Assembly: GCA_015222755.1 (NCBI GenBank)
Contig: JADFVX010000076.1
Span: 1-29,513 of the forward strand
Direction: 5' to 3'
DNA length: 29,513 nucleotides
DNA from: Pseudomonadota bacterium
Lineage (GTDB): Bacteria; Desulfobacterota; JADFVX01
Positions within the stretch are counted from its first letter, which is position 1. Each line of letters begins with the position of its first letter. This document shows, piece by piece, positions 5,329 through 13,164 of this stretch. The notes under the pieces were generated by a model. It was not told where the DNA came from. It saw nothing but the letters and a program-made list of their open reading frames with translations, and did no database searches. The position numbers and the translations under genes were made by a program.

Positions 5329-8140
5329 TTTTGTAGCCTCTTCTGGAGGGGTCTGCTTTTATCCAGATATCTTTTTTAAATCCTTCCAGAGTGGCGATTT
5401 CTTCAGGAAAGCGCCAGAATTCGCCTTCCTTCGCCTTTTCTGGTTTCTCAGAGTCAACAGTTTTATCAATGGCTATACGCTTATTTCCCGCTTTGACTGT
5501 CCGATCATTAAAGCTGTCGTATATCTTTATAAGGGATTTTTTGTCGGCCTTGATCTCCTCCTTGTTGCCGGACAGGTGTCCTTTATAAAGAAATATTTTT
5601 CCTCCGCCCCCGTAACGCCAGTTTTTTTTATAAGCGTCAAGGGCCCGACCGTTTTCGCTTAAGTCTACATTGTACAGAACGGCAATTGAGCTATCCTTGG
5701 ACTGGACGCCAACAAGATTCCCCTTTAGGCGGTTGTTAATAGCAACTAGTTGTGCCCCTTCACCGACGGAAACGCCTTTATCCCCGCTGTTCTCAATTAT
5801 CGTATCAATAAGCACTGCTTTGCTGGTCATAAGATCTATGGCGTCATTCCCGCTATTAGTGAAGCGGCAATTTTCTATAGTCGTAGAACTCATATCAAGA
5901 TCTAAGGCATCGGCATAAGCCTGAATAAATGTGCTTTCATTGAATTTGATATCAGAATAAACGGCATGCACCATATCATCTGTTGATTTGCTATTGCTGA
6001 ATATTGAGTTGTTCACCCTAACTCCCAGCACATCATGTACTGAGAACATGGCAGAATATTCAAAAAGGTCATCTTTGAGACCACTTCCACCTTTAAAATT
6101 ACAGTAACTCAAAACTGAATTATTGGCACCACGGCCCTTTAAAACGATAGCACCCCAAGGCTCTTGACTTTTTCCGGCAGGAAAGAAGCGGATTGGCTTT
6201 TCTGGCGTCCCTTCAGCAAAAAGTCGTTTGTGTAAAATCAGACTTGCACCGGGTTTTAATAATATAGTGGTGCCGGGTTTAATGATTAGTTCAGAGTTTA
6301 CTTCTTGAACACTACTGATTTCTACTACCCCACTCCATATGATAGGTTTTGGCAGTGGTTCAGGATTGATCACATTGTTCATTGTCATGAATGAGCGTCT
6401 TTTTATTTCTCCTATATGCTGGGCCTGTTCAAAACCATTCCCCCCACGGTCTGCCTGCACTTCAATAAGTTTATTGCCTCTAGGTATCCCTTTTAAAAGA
6501 AGTTCATAATAGGTGGGTTGATTACCAGTCACATTAGATGACTGAGGCAGCAGATTGGTTGAGACTTGAATATTTGTACCATTTTGGGAAACCGCTCCAG
6601 AGATATCGACTTCTTTTTTTTGCCCATTGCGCCAGTATCTGATTTTTGCACTTACAGTATCCTGAAACGGGGCCAAATAGTTGATAGACAATTTATAAAC
6701 TGGCCGCCGCCCGGTAATCAAAATCGATAGAACCTTGTTTGGCTTAGATTCAAAGTAAGAAACATTTCCATTCTTGCTCAAATATCCCTTGCGAACTTCA
6801 GTAAAAACCTTTTTAATGTTTTCTCTTAATTGCCTTATTGCTGTCATAACTTCTTGAGGGTCTCCAGCAAAGAAGCCTTGATTTTGCGTCATTGCAATTA
6901 GATTAGGATCATTGTAAATATAAGGCTCGATATCCTTTACAACCTGGCCGACTTCATTCAGGAAGATTTTATCCGACCCTGATTTAAAAAAATCTCTTAT
7001 AGCTTGGTGCCGTGCGCGTAAAAAAGTGCCATTATTGTTCAGTGCCTTATGAAGGCGTGTCGACGAAACCGTCAAATCCATACCTTGACCTTCTTTTGGC
7101 AGCCAAAATGGTGCCCACCCATATGGATCCCAGACAATGGGGATAAAGTGACTTCGTGCCGGGTCATAATAAAGACGCCAGTTATGGTAGGGGTCATAAT
7201 GCACTGAATGAGTTAATATTTCAAAGGCATTGAAACGTCCCCATGTATCCATGTTAAGGAAACTGCTAAACTTCTTTACTCCATCTTCCCGCTTCTTTTC
7301 ATCCGGGGAATTAGATAAATTCAATAATTTGATGAAATGTTCCAGTGGTTTTCTGGACTCGGGAGGATAATGATTATTGACAGCTGCCTTAGCCCAAAGG
7401 GAGGGATGATCGAAAACTAGCCCTGTCGATCCCGTATAATAATCTTTCCCCATAAGTTCGCCTTTATATAGGTCCCCCGGCATTAGTTGGTTGTTTCGCA
7501 GGGTACTTTCGTTTAATTGTTCAACTAGAGTATATAAACCTTGCGACTTTCCGTTAATGGTAACATTTACCATCTCCACTCTTGGCGTAACCAGGCCCAT
7601 TATTGAAGCTAATCTGTAGGAGAGAAATGTTCTTAATTGTTCCGTTGATTTAGGAGCTATAAGGTTAAATGAATGCATGCCTTCAAAAAGGCGACTTTTT
7701 TTCGTCTTTATTCGCAGTGATTTTTTATAGTAACCCCAATGGTAGACAAAATCCCCACGGTATTTGACCTTTACCTTTAATAACTTACCCTCACTGAAAA
7801 GCCGGCCTTTTACATATTTAAAGCCGGAATAGGGTAGGTTTGAGTTTAATGAGGCTAAATCCGGCTCAGGTATAAAAAGGTTTATCGTTCTTAGCCCTTC
7901 TTTAGCAGTATCATTTCGAAGCATCTTTTCAGTCACAGATGTCCGGAATTTGTTTTTTAGATGAACAAGCTCACTTTTTCCTAAAATCAGCAACTTTACA
8001 GGCATAGGTCCCGAATTATAGCGTAGCGCAAAGGTATAATAGCGGTCCAGAGTATTCCATGCCCAATAGATATAAATTATTGATATAGGCAAGGTGACAA
8101 TCCAACTCCAGCGCCAATATTTTTTTGCCCGGACTTTCAT
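5315..8140 (-). CDS. Membrane-anchored CotH-kinase-like protein with C-terminal beta-helix
   Basis: About 941 residues from the ATG at 8140. A TTG at 8173 would add 11 residues and overlap the preceding gene by 14 bases, but its ribosome-binding site is too close, so ATG is preferred. A single N-terminal membrane segment (WSWIVTLPISIIYIYWAW) is followed by a CotH domain of roughly 400 residues. Recognisable CotH pieces are KVKYRGDF, KKSLRIKTKK (likely catalytic lysine), GLYTLVEQLNEST and the aspartate in IVWDPYGW. CotH proteins are secreted atypical kinases; spore CotH phosphorylates coat proteins. A linker domain with a PVYKLSINY/KEVDISG pattern precedes a right-handed beta-helix (about 620-890) with repeated NNSIFSNS/IENCRFTNSGNDAIDL turns, as in carbohydrate-binding or -cleaving surface proteins. 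Substrate unknown. It overlaps the VTC gene. Confidence 0.87.
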   Translation of the reverse strand: MKVRAKKYWRWSWIVTLPISIIYIYWAWNTLDRYYTFALRYNSGPMPVKLLILGKSELVHLKNKFRTSVTEKMLRNDTAKEGLRTINLFIPEPDLASLNSNLPYSGFKYVKGRLFSEGKLLKVKVKYRGDFVYHWGYYKKSLRIKTKKSRLFEGMHSFNLIAPKSTEQLRTFLSYRLASIMGLVTPRVEMVNVTINGKSQGLYTLVEQLNESTLRNNQLMPGDLYKGELMGKDYYTGSTGLVFDHPSLWAKAAVNNHYPPESRKPLEHFIKLLNLSNSPDEKKREDGVKKFSSFLNMDTWGRFNAFEILTHSVHYDPYHNWRLYYDPARSHFIPIVWDPYGWAPFWLPKEGQGMDLTVSSTRLHKALNNNGTFLRARHQAIRDFFKSGSDKIFLNEVGQVVKDIEPYIYNDPNLIAMTQNQGFFAGDPQEVMTAIRQLRENIKKVFTEVRKGYLSKNGNVSYFESKPNKVLSILITGRRPVYKLSINYLAPFQDTVSAKIRYWRNGQKKEVDISGAVSQNGTNIQVSTNLLPQSSNVTGNQPTYYELLLKGIPRGNKLIEVQADRGGNGFEQAQHIGEIKRRSFMTMNNVINPEPLPKPIIWSGVVEISSVQEVNSELIIKPGTTILLKPGASLILHKRLFAEGTPEKPIRFFPAGKSQEPWGAIVLKGRGANNSVLSYCNFKGGSGLKDDLFEYSAMFSVHDVLGVRVNNSIFSNSKSTDDMVHAVYSDIKFNESTFIQAYADALDLDMSSTTIENCRFTNSGNDAIDLMTSKAVLIDTIIENSGDKGVSVGEGAQLVAINNRLKGNLVGVQSKDSSIAVLYNVDLSENGRALDAYKKNWRYGGGGKIFLYKGHLSGNKEEIKADKKSLIKIYDSFNDRTVKAGNKRIAIDKTVDSEKPEKAKEGEFWRFPEEIATLEGFKKDIWIKADPSRRGYKNVTH

Positions 8141-8159
8141 TGTTTTCTTGCCAAAAAAG

Positions 8160-8690
8160 TTAATAACCTTCAATCTCCATCATCTTTGTATAATTGTCAG
8201 AAATTTTCTTTACATCTGGATATCTCGAATTAAGTTCTTTCAAAATCAGACGGCCTTCACTCTTTCGCCCTGGTATTCCGTACAATATTTGACCTTTTTT
8301 GAGCTTTGCAACAAGGTCTTTCTCATCAAACTCGATCCATTTGTCGGTCCAGTACACAGCATTATCATGTTCACCCTTGGCCATTGACATGTTAATCAAT
8401 GAAAGGAAGGTTTGTCGTTTGATTGGTGAAAGGCGATCAAGTTTTTTGACAGACTCAAGTGTTACGATCAATCTGTCAAGCGATTGCTTTCTTTCTACAA
8501 GCGGCTTTTTCATAGCCCCGTTAAGCCTTTCTTTGTAGTGGTTCACATATTTTTGAACTGCCCATTCATCAAAAACACTGATTAACGAAGGTTTAAATAG
8601 CCATATGCTTATAGTGCAAAAAGCTAATAATGAGATTGATAACAAGAGGGTCAAATAAAGATTGGTCAGTGTTTTGATGGGATTTTTCAT
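8160..8690 (-). CDS. Membrane-anchored protein of unknown function, helical C-terminus
   Basis: 176 residues; I do not recognise a named family. A hydrophobic helix at about 12-33 suggests a signal anchor with the rest outside the cytoplasm. The remainder is helical and charged, with one stretch resembling a TPR unit (MSMAKGEHDNAVYWTDKWIEFDEKDLVAKLKKGQ written in part: KGEHDNAVYWTDKWIEF at about 110-126). The stop codon lies just before the CotH start, so it is probably co-transcribed with the CotH/VTC/DUF4956 genes and may be a periplasmic scaffold for them. A 64-bp inverted repeat lies upstream. No clear Shine-Dalgarno was seen at the ATG. Confidence 0.7.
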   Translation of the reverse strand: MKNPIKTLTNLYLTLLLSISLLAFCTISIWLFKPSLISVFDEWAVQKYVNHYKERLNGAMKKPLVERKQSLDRLIVTLESVKKLDRLSPIKRQTFLSLINMSMAKGEHDNAVYWTDKWIEFDEKDLVAKLKKGQILYGIPGRKSEGRLILKELNSRYPDVKKISDNYTKMMEIEGY

Positions 8691-8739
8691 ATATATGGCG
8701 ATGATTAATTCATAATGTTCTTTGGTTTATATCTATTAT

Positions 8740-8803
8740 GACCAAAGCCAACTTAACTTATTTACCCGGCAAATATTTAATAAGGTTAAGTAAACACTTG
8801 GTC
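8740..8803. repeat. 64-bp interrupted inverted repeat
   Basis: Outer arms GACCAA/TTGGTC pair perfectly, and inner arms CTTAACTTATT/AATAAGGTTAAG pair with one extra base. The rest is a 16-base loop and small internal bulges. It lies between the SGNH-like gene and the next gene of the cluster. No T-run follows on the minus strand, so attenuator, RNA processing/stability element or protein site are all possible. Confidence 0.6.
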
Positions 8804-8846
8804 TGACTCTTTAGCGCCTACTTGATTTATGGATGAACCTATCTGA

Positions 8847-9842
8847 CTATTCAGGGATAAAACTGTCGAGTCTTTCTGAAATGCATTCGGCCCATTGAGA
8901 ATTCATTTTTCCATTCGGGTGCCCCTCGCCCAATACAGTCATATCTTTTGTCATTGAAAAAGAGCAATCTACATAGGAAATATTATTGTACTCTAAAAAG
9001 CTTATATATTCTTTTTTGATTTTTTCTTCAGCTTGCAGGAGAGCTACAATGAATTTTGCACCATTAACTTTGCTTAGTTTGTCCATTTCTTGCACTAATT
9101 TTCCAGTCAAAAGTCTTCTGAATTGTTTCCGGTTTTTTGTTTTAAATTCCATAATCTGTTTCTCTGCAAAAGCGATCAAAGCTGATTTTTCTCTAAATGG
9201 AAGTTCGATATATTTTTCGGGCCGATTTCTAATCAGATTTTTATCTTTACCGGAAGTAACATAAGGCAAATAAATATTACCTTGTCTGGAATGTTTGGCT
9301 ATCGGCTCAAGCCACGATGAATGCGCAATGTTCCTCATCTCATGAGTAACTATAAAGCCGTATATAACAAGCTTGGGAGATTTTAGATCGGGCATTATTT
9401 TCTCTAACATCAATAGTGACTGGTATGTTCCGTAGCCTGATGTTGCAAAATTTAGACTTTTTAGTGATGGATACCTCTTTTGCAGTTTCCATGGGAAAGT
9501 TTCGTGATCAGATATTGCCGCTCCCTGGGTAAATGAGCCCCCTACAAATATTAATTCTCCATTATAGTCTCCACCTGGTTTTCCTGTGTTTCTTGAATTA
9601 TTCGGAAGAAAAGTCAGTTCAACTTTCTCTCCTGATGGATGGTAGGGTGGAAACTGATACTTTCCAGGTTTATTTCTCCATCCTAAAATTTGGTCAGGTT
9701 CATGAACTGTAGGTCTATTTAAATCAATACTAAAATATTTCCAAGGTTCAAATCCGGAAATCCTAAGTAATACTTCCGACGAGGCGATAAAAGTGAAAAT
9801 GCTTATGCAAAGCAATACAGATATATAAAAAAGTTTTTTCAT
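8847..9842 (-). CDS. SGNH/GDSL-hydrolase-like surface protein
   Basis: 331 residues with an N-terminal hydrophobic segment (about 4-22) acting as signal peptide or anchor. SGNH family blocks are present in order: block I FVGGSFTQG (nucleophile Ser103), a block II glycine in NFATSGYGTYQS (131-141), a possible block III Asn171 after THEMR, and block V GEGHPNGKMN near the C-terminus with the catalytic His. The usual DxxH aspartate is replaced (LGEGHP), so the catalytic dyad may be unusual. Such proteins remove or transfer acyl or other esters on polysaccharides and lipids. The gene is the first of the AT-rich CotH/VTC cluster; co-transcription is plausible but a 157-bp gap with a large inverted repeat intervenes. 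Confidence 0.75.
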   Translation of the reverse strand: MKKLFYISVLLCISIFTFIASSEVLLRISGFEPWKYFSIDLNRPTVHEPDQILGWRNKPGKYQFPPYHPSGEKVELTFLPNNSRNTGKPGGDYNGELIFVGGSFTQGAAISDHETFPWKLQKRYPSLKSLNFATSGYGTYQSLLMLEKIMPDLKSPKLVIYGFIVTHEMRNIAHSSWLEPIAKHSRQGNIYLPYVTSGKDKNLIRNRPEKYIELPFREKSALIAFAEKQIMEFKTKNRKQFRRLLTGKLVQEMDKLSKVNGAKFIVALLQAEEKIKKEYISFLEYNNISYVDCSFSMTKDMTVLGEGHPNGKMNSQWAECISERLDSFIPE

Positions 9843-10232
9843 TGAAATTATCTAGTGGATTCAAGTCTGAAGTGCAACTTTAGTCATTAAACTATCCCCA
9901 TAAGAAACATCAGTTTGAATAGTTGAACAAACAACACAACAAATAACGAAAATTCCCAGGGAAGTGTTCAATATTCTTTGGCATCGTTATTTTCTGGATG
10001 GTCATCATATCAAAGCATTAACTCTTTATCCAGTCTTCCTTCAAAGGATATAGCCAGTTGAGAGCTTGTCAGAGAGCAGTTATGGGTCGGCATTGTCCAT
10101 TTCTTGCCGGCATTTTGAATGCCCATATATATAAATTTAAGCAGGCTGCCCTGGCTCGGGAGAGCAGCTTTTATCTTTGTCCGTTCCAGAATATTTCAAT
10201 AGCCTCAAATATACCGGCATGTGTTTCTTCAA

Positions 10233-10283
10233 GAGGCGGTCACAAAACTCGCTTCGCTCAAACGGTTTGTGAGCTTACGCCTC
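10233..10283. repeat. 51-bp nested inverted repeat, possible interspersed element
   Basis: Outer arms GAGGCG/CGCCTC and inner arms TCACAAA/TTTGTGA are both perfect and separated by short spacers. The centre contains CTCGCTTCGCTC. The layout resembles REP-type intergenic repeats; only one copy is present in this window. Confidence 0.55.
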
Positions 10284-10332
10284 AGGCAATTGCTTCATTT
10301 AACTGCGTTTTAAGGGGGAGGAAAGGCAAATA

Positions 10333-10349
10333 AAACCCTTGCTGGGTTT
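10333..10349 (-). terminator. Possible rhlE terminator
   Basis: On the minus strand AAACCC-AGCAA-GGGTTT followed by TATTTG, about 37 bases after the rhlE stop. The stem is short and the T-run is imperfect. Confidence 0.45.
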
Positions 10350-10386
10350 AATCAAGGCAGCTTACTCAGGCGTGGACCCCATACAC

Positions 10387-11772
10387 TTATTTTTTCCGAT
10401 TTTTAGAGGAGGAGTGTTTCTTCGCAGGTGCAGCGTCATTGCCACTCCTCTGCCTTCCCCTGCCGCCCGTGGCCCCTTTTGCTTTGCCCGCGCCCTGCTT
10501 CTTGCCGCGATCGCGTTTTTGTTCGTCGCCGCCTCGACCCTCTTTATCTCGCCCCTGCTTCGGCTTTTTTGGCCTCTTCGGCTTCTTCTTTAATTCCCTC
10601 AACTGGGTCAAGGGGACACTGTGACTTGGTATAAAACCGGTCTCAACCTCGCGTACCAGAGTCTGGCGGAGCAGGGTCTCAATGCCTGAGAGAAGCTTGG
10701 CCTCATCGGCACTGACCAGAGAGATAGCCTCCCCCTTTAACCCGGCACGACCGGTACGGCCTATGCGGTGAATATAGTTTTCAGGTGCTTTGGGCAGATC
10801 GAAATTGATAACCTGGGGCAGTTCATTTATGTCGATGCCGCGTGCGGCAATGTCGGTGGCGATGAGGACACGCAGCTTGCTTGCCTTAAAGTCGGCAAGG
10901 GTGCGCATGCGTACTCCCTGACTCTTGTCACCGTGGATCGCAGCAGCAGATATACCGTCGCCCTGCAGTTTCTGAACGAGTCGGTCGGCCCCCTTCCTGG
11001 TGCGGGTGAAGACAAGCACCCGGTCCCAGTTCTTGTTGCGGATCAGGTGACTGAGAAGGGCTGGTTTCTTGCCCTTGTCCACCTCATAGGCCGACTGCTT
11101 AATGCTCTTTGCAGCGGTATTTCGCGGGCTCACCTCTATCTTCATCGGTTTTTTTAGCAGTCCCCCGGTGAGCTTGCGTATGTCGCGGGAAAAGGTGGCC
11201 GAGAAGAGCAGGTTCTGGCGCTTTTTTGGAAGCAGGGCGAGGATCTTGCTGATATCCTGGCTAAAGCCCATGTCGAGCATCCGGTCTGCCTCATCAAGCA
11301 CCAGTATCTCCATCTGTGAGAACTTCACTGCATTCTGATTGAAAAGGTCAAGTAAGCGGCCCGGCGTGGCCAGCAGGACATCGACTCCGCCGCGCAGTTT
11401 CATCATCTGCGGATTGATCTTAACCCCGCCGAAGACGACGGCAGATTTTAGTGGAAGATGTCTGGCATAGGATGTAACGCTTTCTGCAAGCTGCACCGCC
11501 AGCTCGCGCGTTGGCGTCAGCACCAGGGCGCGTATGTGGTTCGGTTTGACCCTTGATTTATCCCATCCAGATGATCCGCTGGCGAGGCCTTGCAGGAGCG
11601 GAAGGGTAAAGCTGGCAGTCTTGCCAGTGCCGGTCTGCGCCGCGGCCATGACATCTCTGCCGGAGAGAATAGCAGGGATCGCCTTGACCTGGATCGGGGT
11701 AGGAGTGGAATAGCCTGCTTCATCGATAGCACGAAGAAGGGGTTTTGAAAGTCCTAGAGAGGAGAATGACAT
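10387..11772 (-). CDS. rhlE: DEAD-box ATP-dependent RNA helicase, RhlE type
   Basis: 461 residues. Two RecA-like domains show every DEAD-box motif: the Q motif (GYSTPTPIQ), motif I AAQTGTGKT, Ia TPTRELA, II DEAD, III SAT, IV VFTRT, V ATDIAARGID and VI HRIGRTGR. A strongly basic tail (about 390-461, rich in KK, RG and KSSS) follows, as in RhlE, and probably binds RNA. The opening MSFSSLGL...LLRAIDEAGY is typical of RhlE. It uses ATP to unwind short RNA duplexes in ribosome assembly or RNA turnover. Monocistronic, with its own near-consensus promoter. Confidence 0.93.
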   Translation of the reverse strand: MSFSSLGLSKPLLRAIDEAGYSTPTPIQVKAIPAILSGRDVMAAAQTGTGKTASFTLPLLQGLASGSSGWDKSRVKPNHIRALVLTPTRELAVQLAESVTSYARHLPLKSAVVFGGVKINPQMMKLRGGVDVLLATPGRLLDLFNQNAVKFSQMEILVLDEADRMLDMGFSQDISKILALLPKKRQNLLFSATFSRDIRKLTGGLLKKPMKIEVSPRNTAAKSIKQSAYEVDKGKKPALLSHLIRNKNWDRVLVFTRTRKGADRLVQKLQGDGISAAAIHGDKSQGVRMRTLADFKASKLRVLIATDIAARGIDINELPQVINFDLPKAPENYIHRIGRTGRAGLKGEAISLVSADEAKLLSGIETLLRQTLVREVETGFIPSHSVPLTQLRELKKKPKRPKKPKQGRDKEGRGGDEQKRDRGKKQGAGKAKGATGGRGRQRSGNDAAPAKKHSSSKNRKK

Positions 11773-11808
11773 AGGCTGCTTGCTCGATAAATTGTAAGTT
11801 GAGGGGGG

Positions 11809-11837
11809 ATTATACCCGGAATGAACTTTAGACTCAA
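11809..11837 (-). promoter_or_regulatory. Sigma-70 promoter of rhlE
   Basis: Minus-strand TTGAGT, 17 bases, TATAAT, ending 36 bases before the rhlE ATG. Good match in sequence, spacing and place. Confidence 0.75.
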
Positions 11838-11991
11838 AAGATATGTTTTTGTGAAATTGAGTGGCAGGTCACGATTTTAAACTATTGATTTTAATACACC
11901 TTAAATATTATATAAACTCAACACATAAAGCGGGATATTAATATTTCAAAATAGAACCGGTTTGCAATTAAAAGGTTTTTAAAACAAGGAT

Positions 11992-12003
11992 TTGCCATGG
12001 CAA
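11992..12003. repeat. Perfect 12-bp palindrome TTGCCATGGCAA
   Basis: In the 492-bp gap between divergent rhlE and the UspA gene, about 200 bases from the UspA promoter. Possible operator; no direct support. I see no gene in the rest of the gap (11773-12264) besides the two promoters. Confidence 0.35.
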
Positions 12004-12208
12004 GATGTAGTCAACGATAGAATATATATTATGAAAAAACGGCATGGTCTCCACCCCAAGCTTGAAATTCCTGCCTGCTAAATCACACTTTAAAACTCAT
12101 TGCAAACATATTTTCCTTTCTATTTATTGCACGTCTACCGGTATAAATTCTACTAATATTAAAAAAATGGATCTTTACGCCTCTGTGGGGAAGAGTCTTG
12201 TCTTTTGT

Positions 12209-12236
12209 TTGACCTGTGACTTAGAGGTGATATAAT
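12209..12236 (+). promoter_or_regulatory. Sigma-70 promoter of the UspA-family gene
   Basis: TTGACC, 16 bases, TATAAT; the -10 ends 28 bases before the ATG, and AAGGAGG follows in the leader. Strong match. Confidence 0.8.
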
Positions 12237-12264
12237 ATCAATGCAAGTTTGTTAAGGAGGGCTT

Positions 12265-12714
12265 ATGAAAGAAATAAGGAAAATACTATATCCCACTGAT
12301 TTTTCGCAGGGTGCTGATGAAGTGCTGTCATATGCAATTTCTGTGGCGGAAAAGTACGGTGCTAAGATAGATCTGCTTCATGTAGTTCATCAGATCGCTG
12401 ACATGACAAATTTCTACGTCCCCCATATGTCCTTCGATGTGATTGAAAAGGAAATGGAAGATGCAGCCAGGGCAAATCTTGAGAAGGTGTGCAGTGAGAA
12501 GCTGGAAGGTAAGATCGCTTACAGCATTTGTATCAGAAAAGGTATCCCATATAGGGAAATAATCTCTGCTTCTGAGGAGGGAGGGTCGGATATAATAGTG
12601 ATGGGGACCCATGGATATACGGCAATAGATCATGTGCTCTTTGGAAGTACGGCTGAAAAAGTTGTTCGAAACTCAAAGGTGCCGGTGCTTACAGTGAGAC
12701 CAAAAACAGTTTAA
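12265..12714 (+). CDS. Universal stress protein, UspA family
   Basis: 149 residues, one Usp domain (Rossmann-like). The N-terminus KILYPTDFSQGADEVLSYAISVAEKYGAKIDLLHVV is the standard start (shown in part: ILYPTDFS). The C-terminal pattern GTHGYTAIDHVLFGSTAEKV (in part: GTHGY, FGSTAEKV) matches the ATP-binding G-x2-G-x9-G-S/T motif: MGTHGYTAIDHVLFGST. It is therefore likely an ATP-binding member. Such proteins act in the cytoplasm in tolerance of stress or starvation; the precise function here is unknown. Strong promoter and perfect AAGGAGG. It is followed after 36 bases by a small charged protein gene, before a shared terminator. Confidence 0.93.
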   Translation: MKEIRKILYPTDFSQGADEVLSYAISVAEKYGAKIDLLHVVHQIADMTNFYVPHMSFDVIEKEMEDAARANLEKVCSEKLEGKIAYSICIRKGIPYREIISASEEGGSDIIVMGTHGYTAIDHVLFGSTAEKVVRNSKVPVLTVRPKTV

Positions 12715-12750
12715 ACAGGTCATACTGGCAGACTGGAGAAAGGAGTGAAA

Positions 12751-13047
12751 ATGGGAAAAGAAGAAGAAAAAGACAAGGACAGGGCATGGTTTCTGGAAAA
12801 AGAACTGCAAAATCTAAAAGAATATCATGGTGATGAACGAAAGGTAGAACATGTAGATTGGAAGGAGAGCGAAAAAGCTAGTGAACGGCAGGAGAGGGAA
12901 CATCAAAAGAATTATTCCAAAGAAAGGGCCAGGAATGAGGGTGGCGTGGAGCACCATAATCGTGCTGATGTGAAGATAGGTGGTGTAAGAGGGAAGCCGC
13001 ATCCTGCAAGCAAAATGGACAGGAAGGGAAGGATGAAAAAATCATAA
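12751..13047 (+). CDS. Small, extremely charged hydrophilic protein
   Basis: 98 residues from the ATG at 12751, chosen because AAGGAG lies 7 bases upstream; a GTG at 12745 would add two residues but overlaps the Shine-Dalgarno. It is very rich in Glu, Lys, Arg, Asp and His and has almost no hydrophobic residues except a short WFLEKELQNLKEY helix near the N-terminus. It ends in a basic tail (GKPHPASKMDRKGRMKKS). It is probably largely disordered. I recognise no family. Its place right after a UspA gene and before a terminator suggests a stress-related, hydrophilin-like role, which is inference. Confidence 0.75.
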   Translation: MGKEEEKDKDRAWFLEKELQNLKEYHGDERKVEHVDWKESEKASERQEREHQKNYSKERARNEGGVEHHNRADVKIGGVRGKPHPASKMDRKGRMKKS

Positions 13048-13067
13048 GCTTTTCATGATTAACAATA

Positions 13068-13099
13068 AAAAGGGGCTGCCTAATGGTTGCCCCTTTTTT
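13068..13099 (+). terminator. Intrinsic terminator after the UspA operon
   Basis: AAAAGGGGC/GCCCCTTTT stem with internal TGCC...GGT pairing, followed by six Ts in total. Lies 21 bases after the small-protein stop codon. Confidence 0.9.
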
Positions 13100-13100
13100 C

Positions 13101-13130
13101 TTGATATGAAAACTTAAAGAGTGGTATCCT
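13101..13130 (+). promoter_or_regulatory. Candidate promoter for the TPR/YhaM genes
   Basis: TTGATA, 18 bases, TATCCT, directly after the previous terminator and 35 bases before the TPR start. Moderate match. Confidence 0.45.
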
Positions 13131-13164
13131 TTCCTTTATTTTACAGATATTTACGAAGAAATTA

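Larger units (their letters stand above)
9843..10386. other. Gene-free interval with nested inverted repeats
   Basis: No credible gene. An open frame at 10058-10333 (+) has no ribosome-binding site and shows repeat-like composition. The interval holds GGCATT-TTG-AATGCC (10109-10123), the nested repeat at 10233-10283 and a possible rhlE terminator. It is more likely an intergenic repeat element than a coding region. Confidence 0.55.

Noticed and set aside
10058..10333. Open frame of 91 residues on the plus strand
   Set aside because: No ribosome-binding site, unusual residue mix, and the nested inverted repeat lies inside it. Treated as repeat-like intergenic DNA.
12044..12235. 63-residue open frame upstream of the UspA gene
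   Set aside because: No ribosome-binding site, no recognisable pattern, and it overlaps the UspA promoter.
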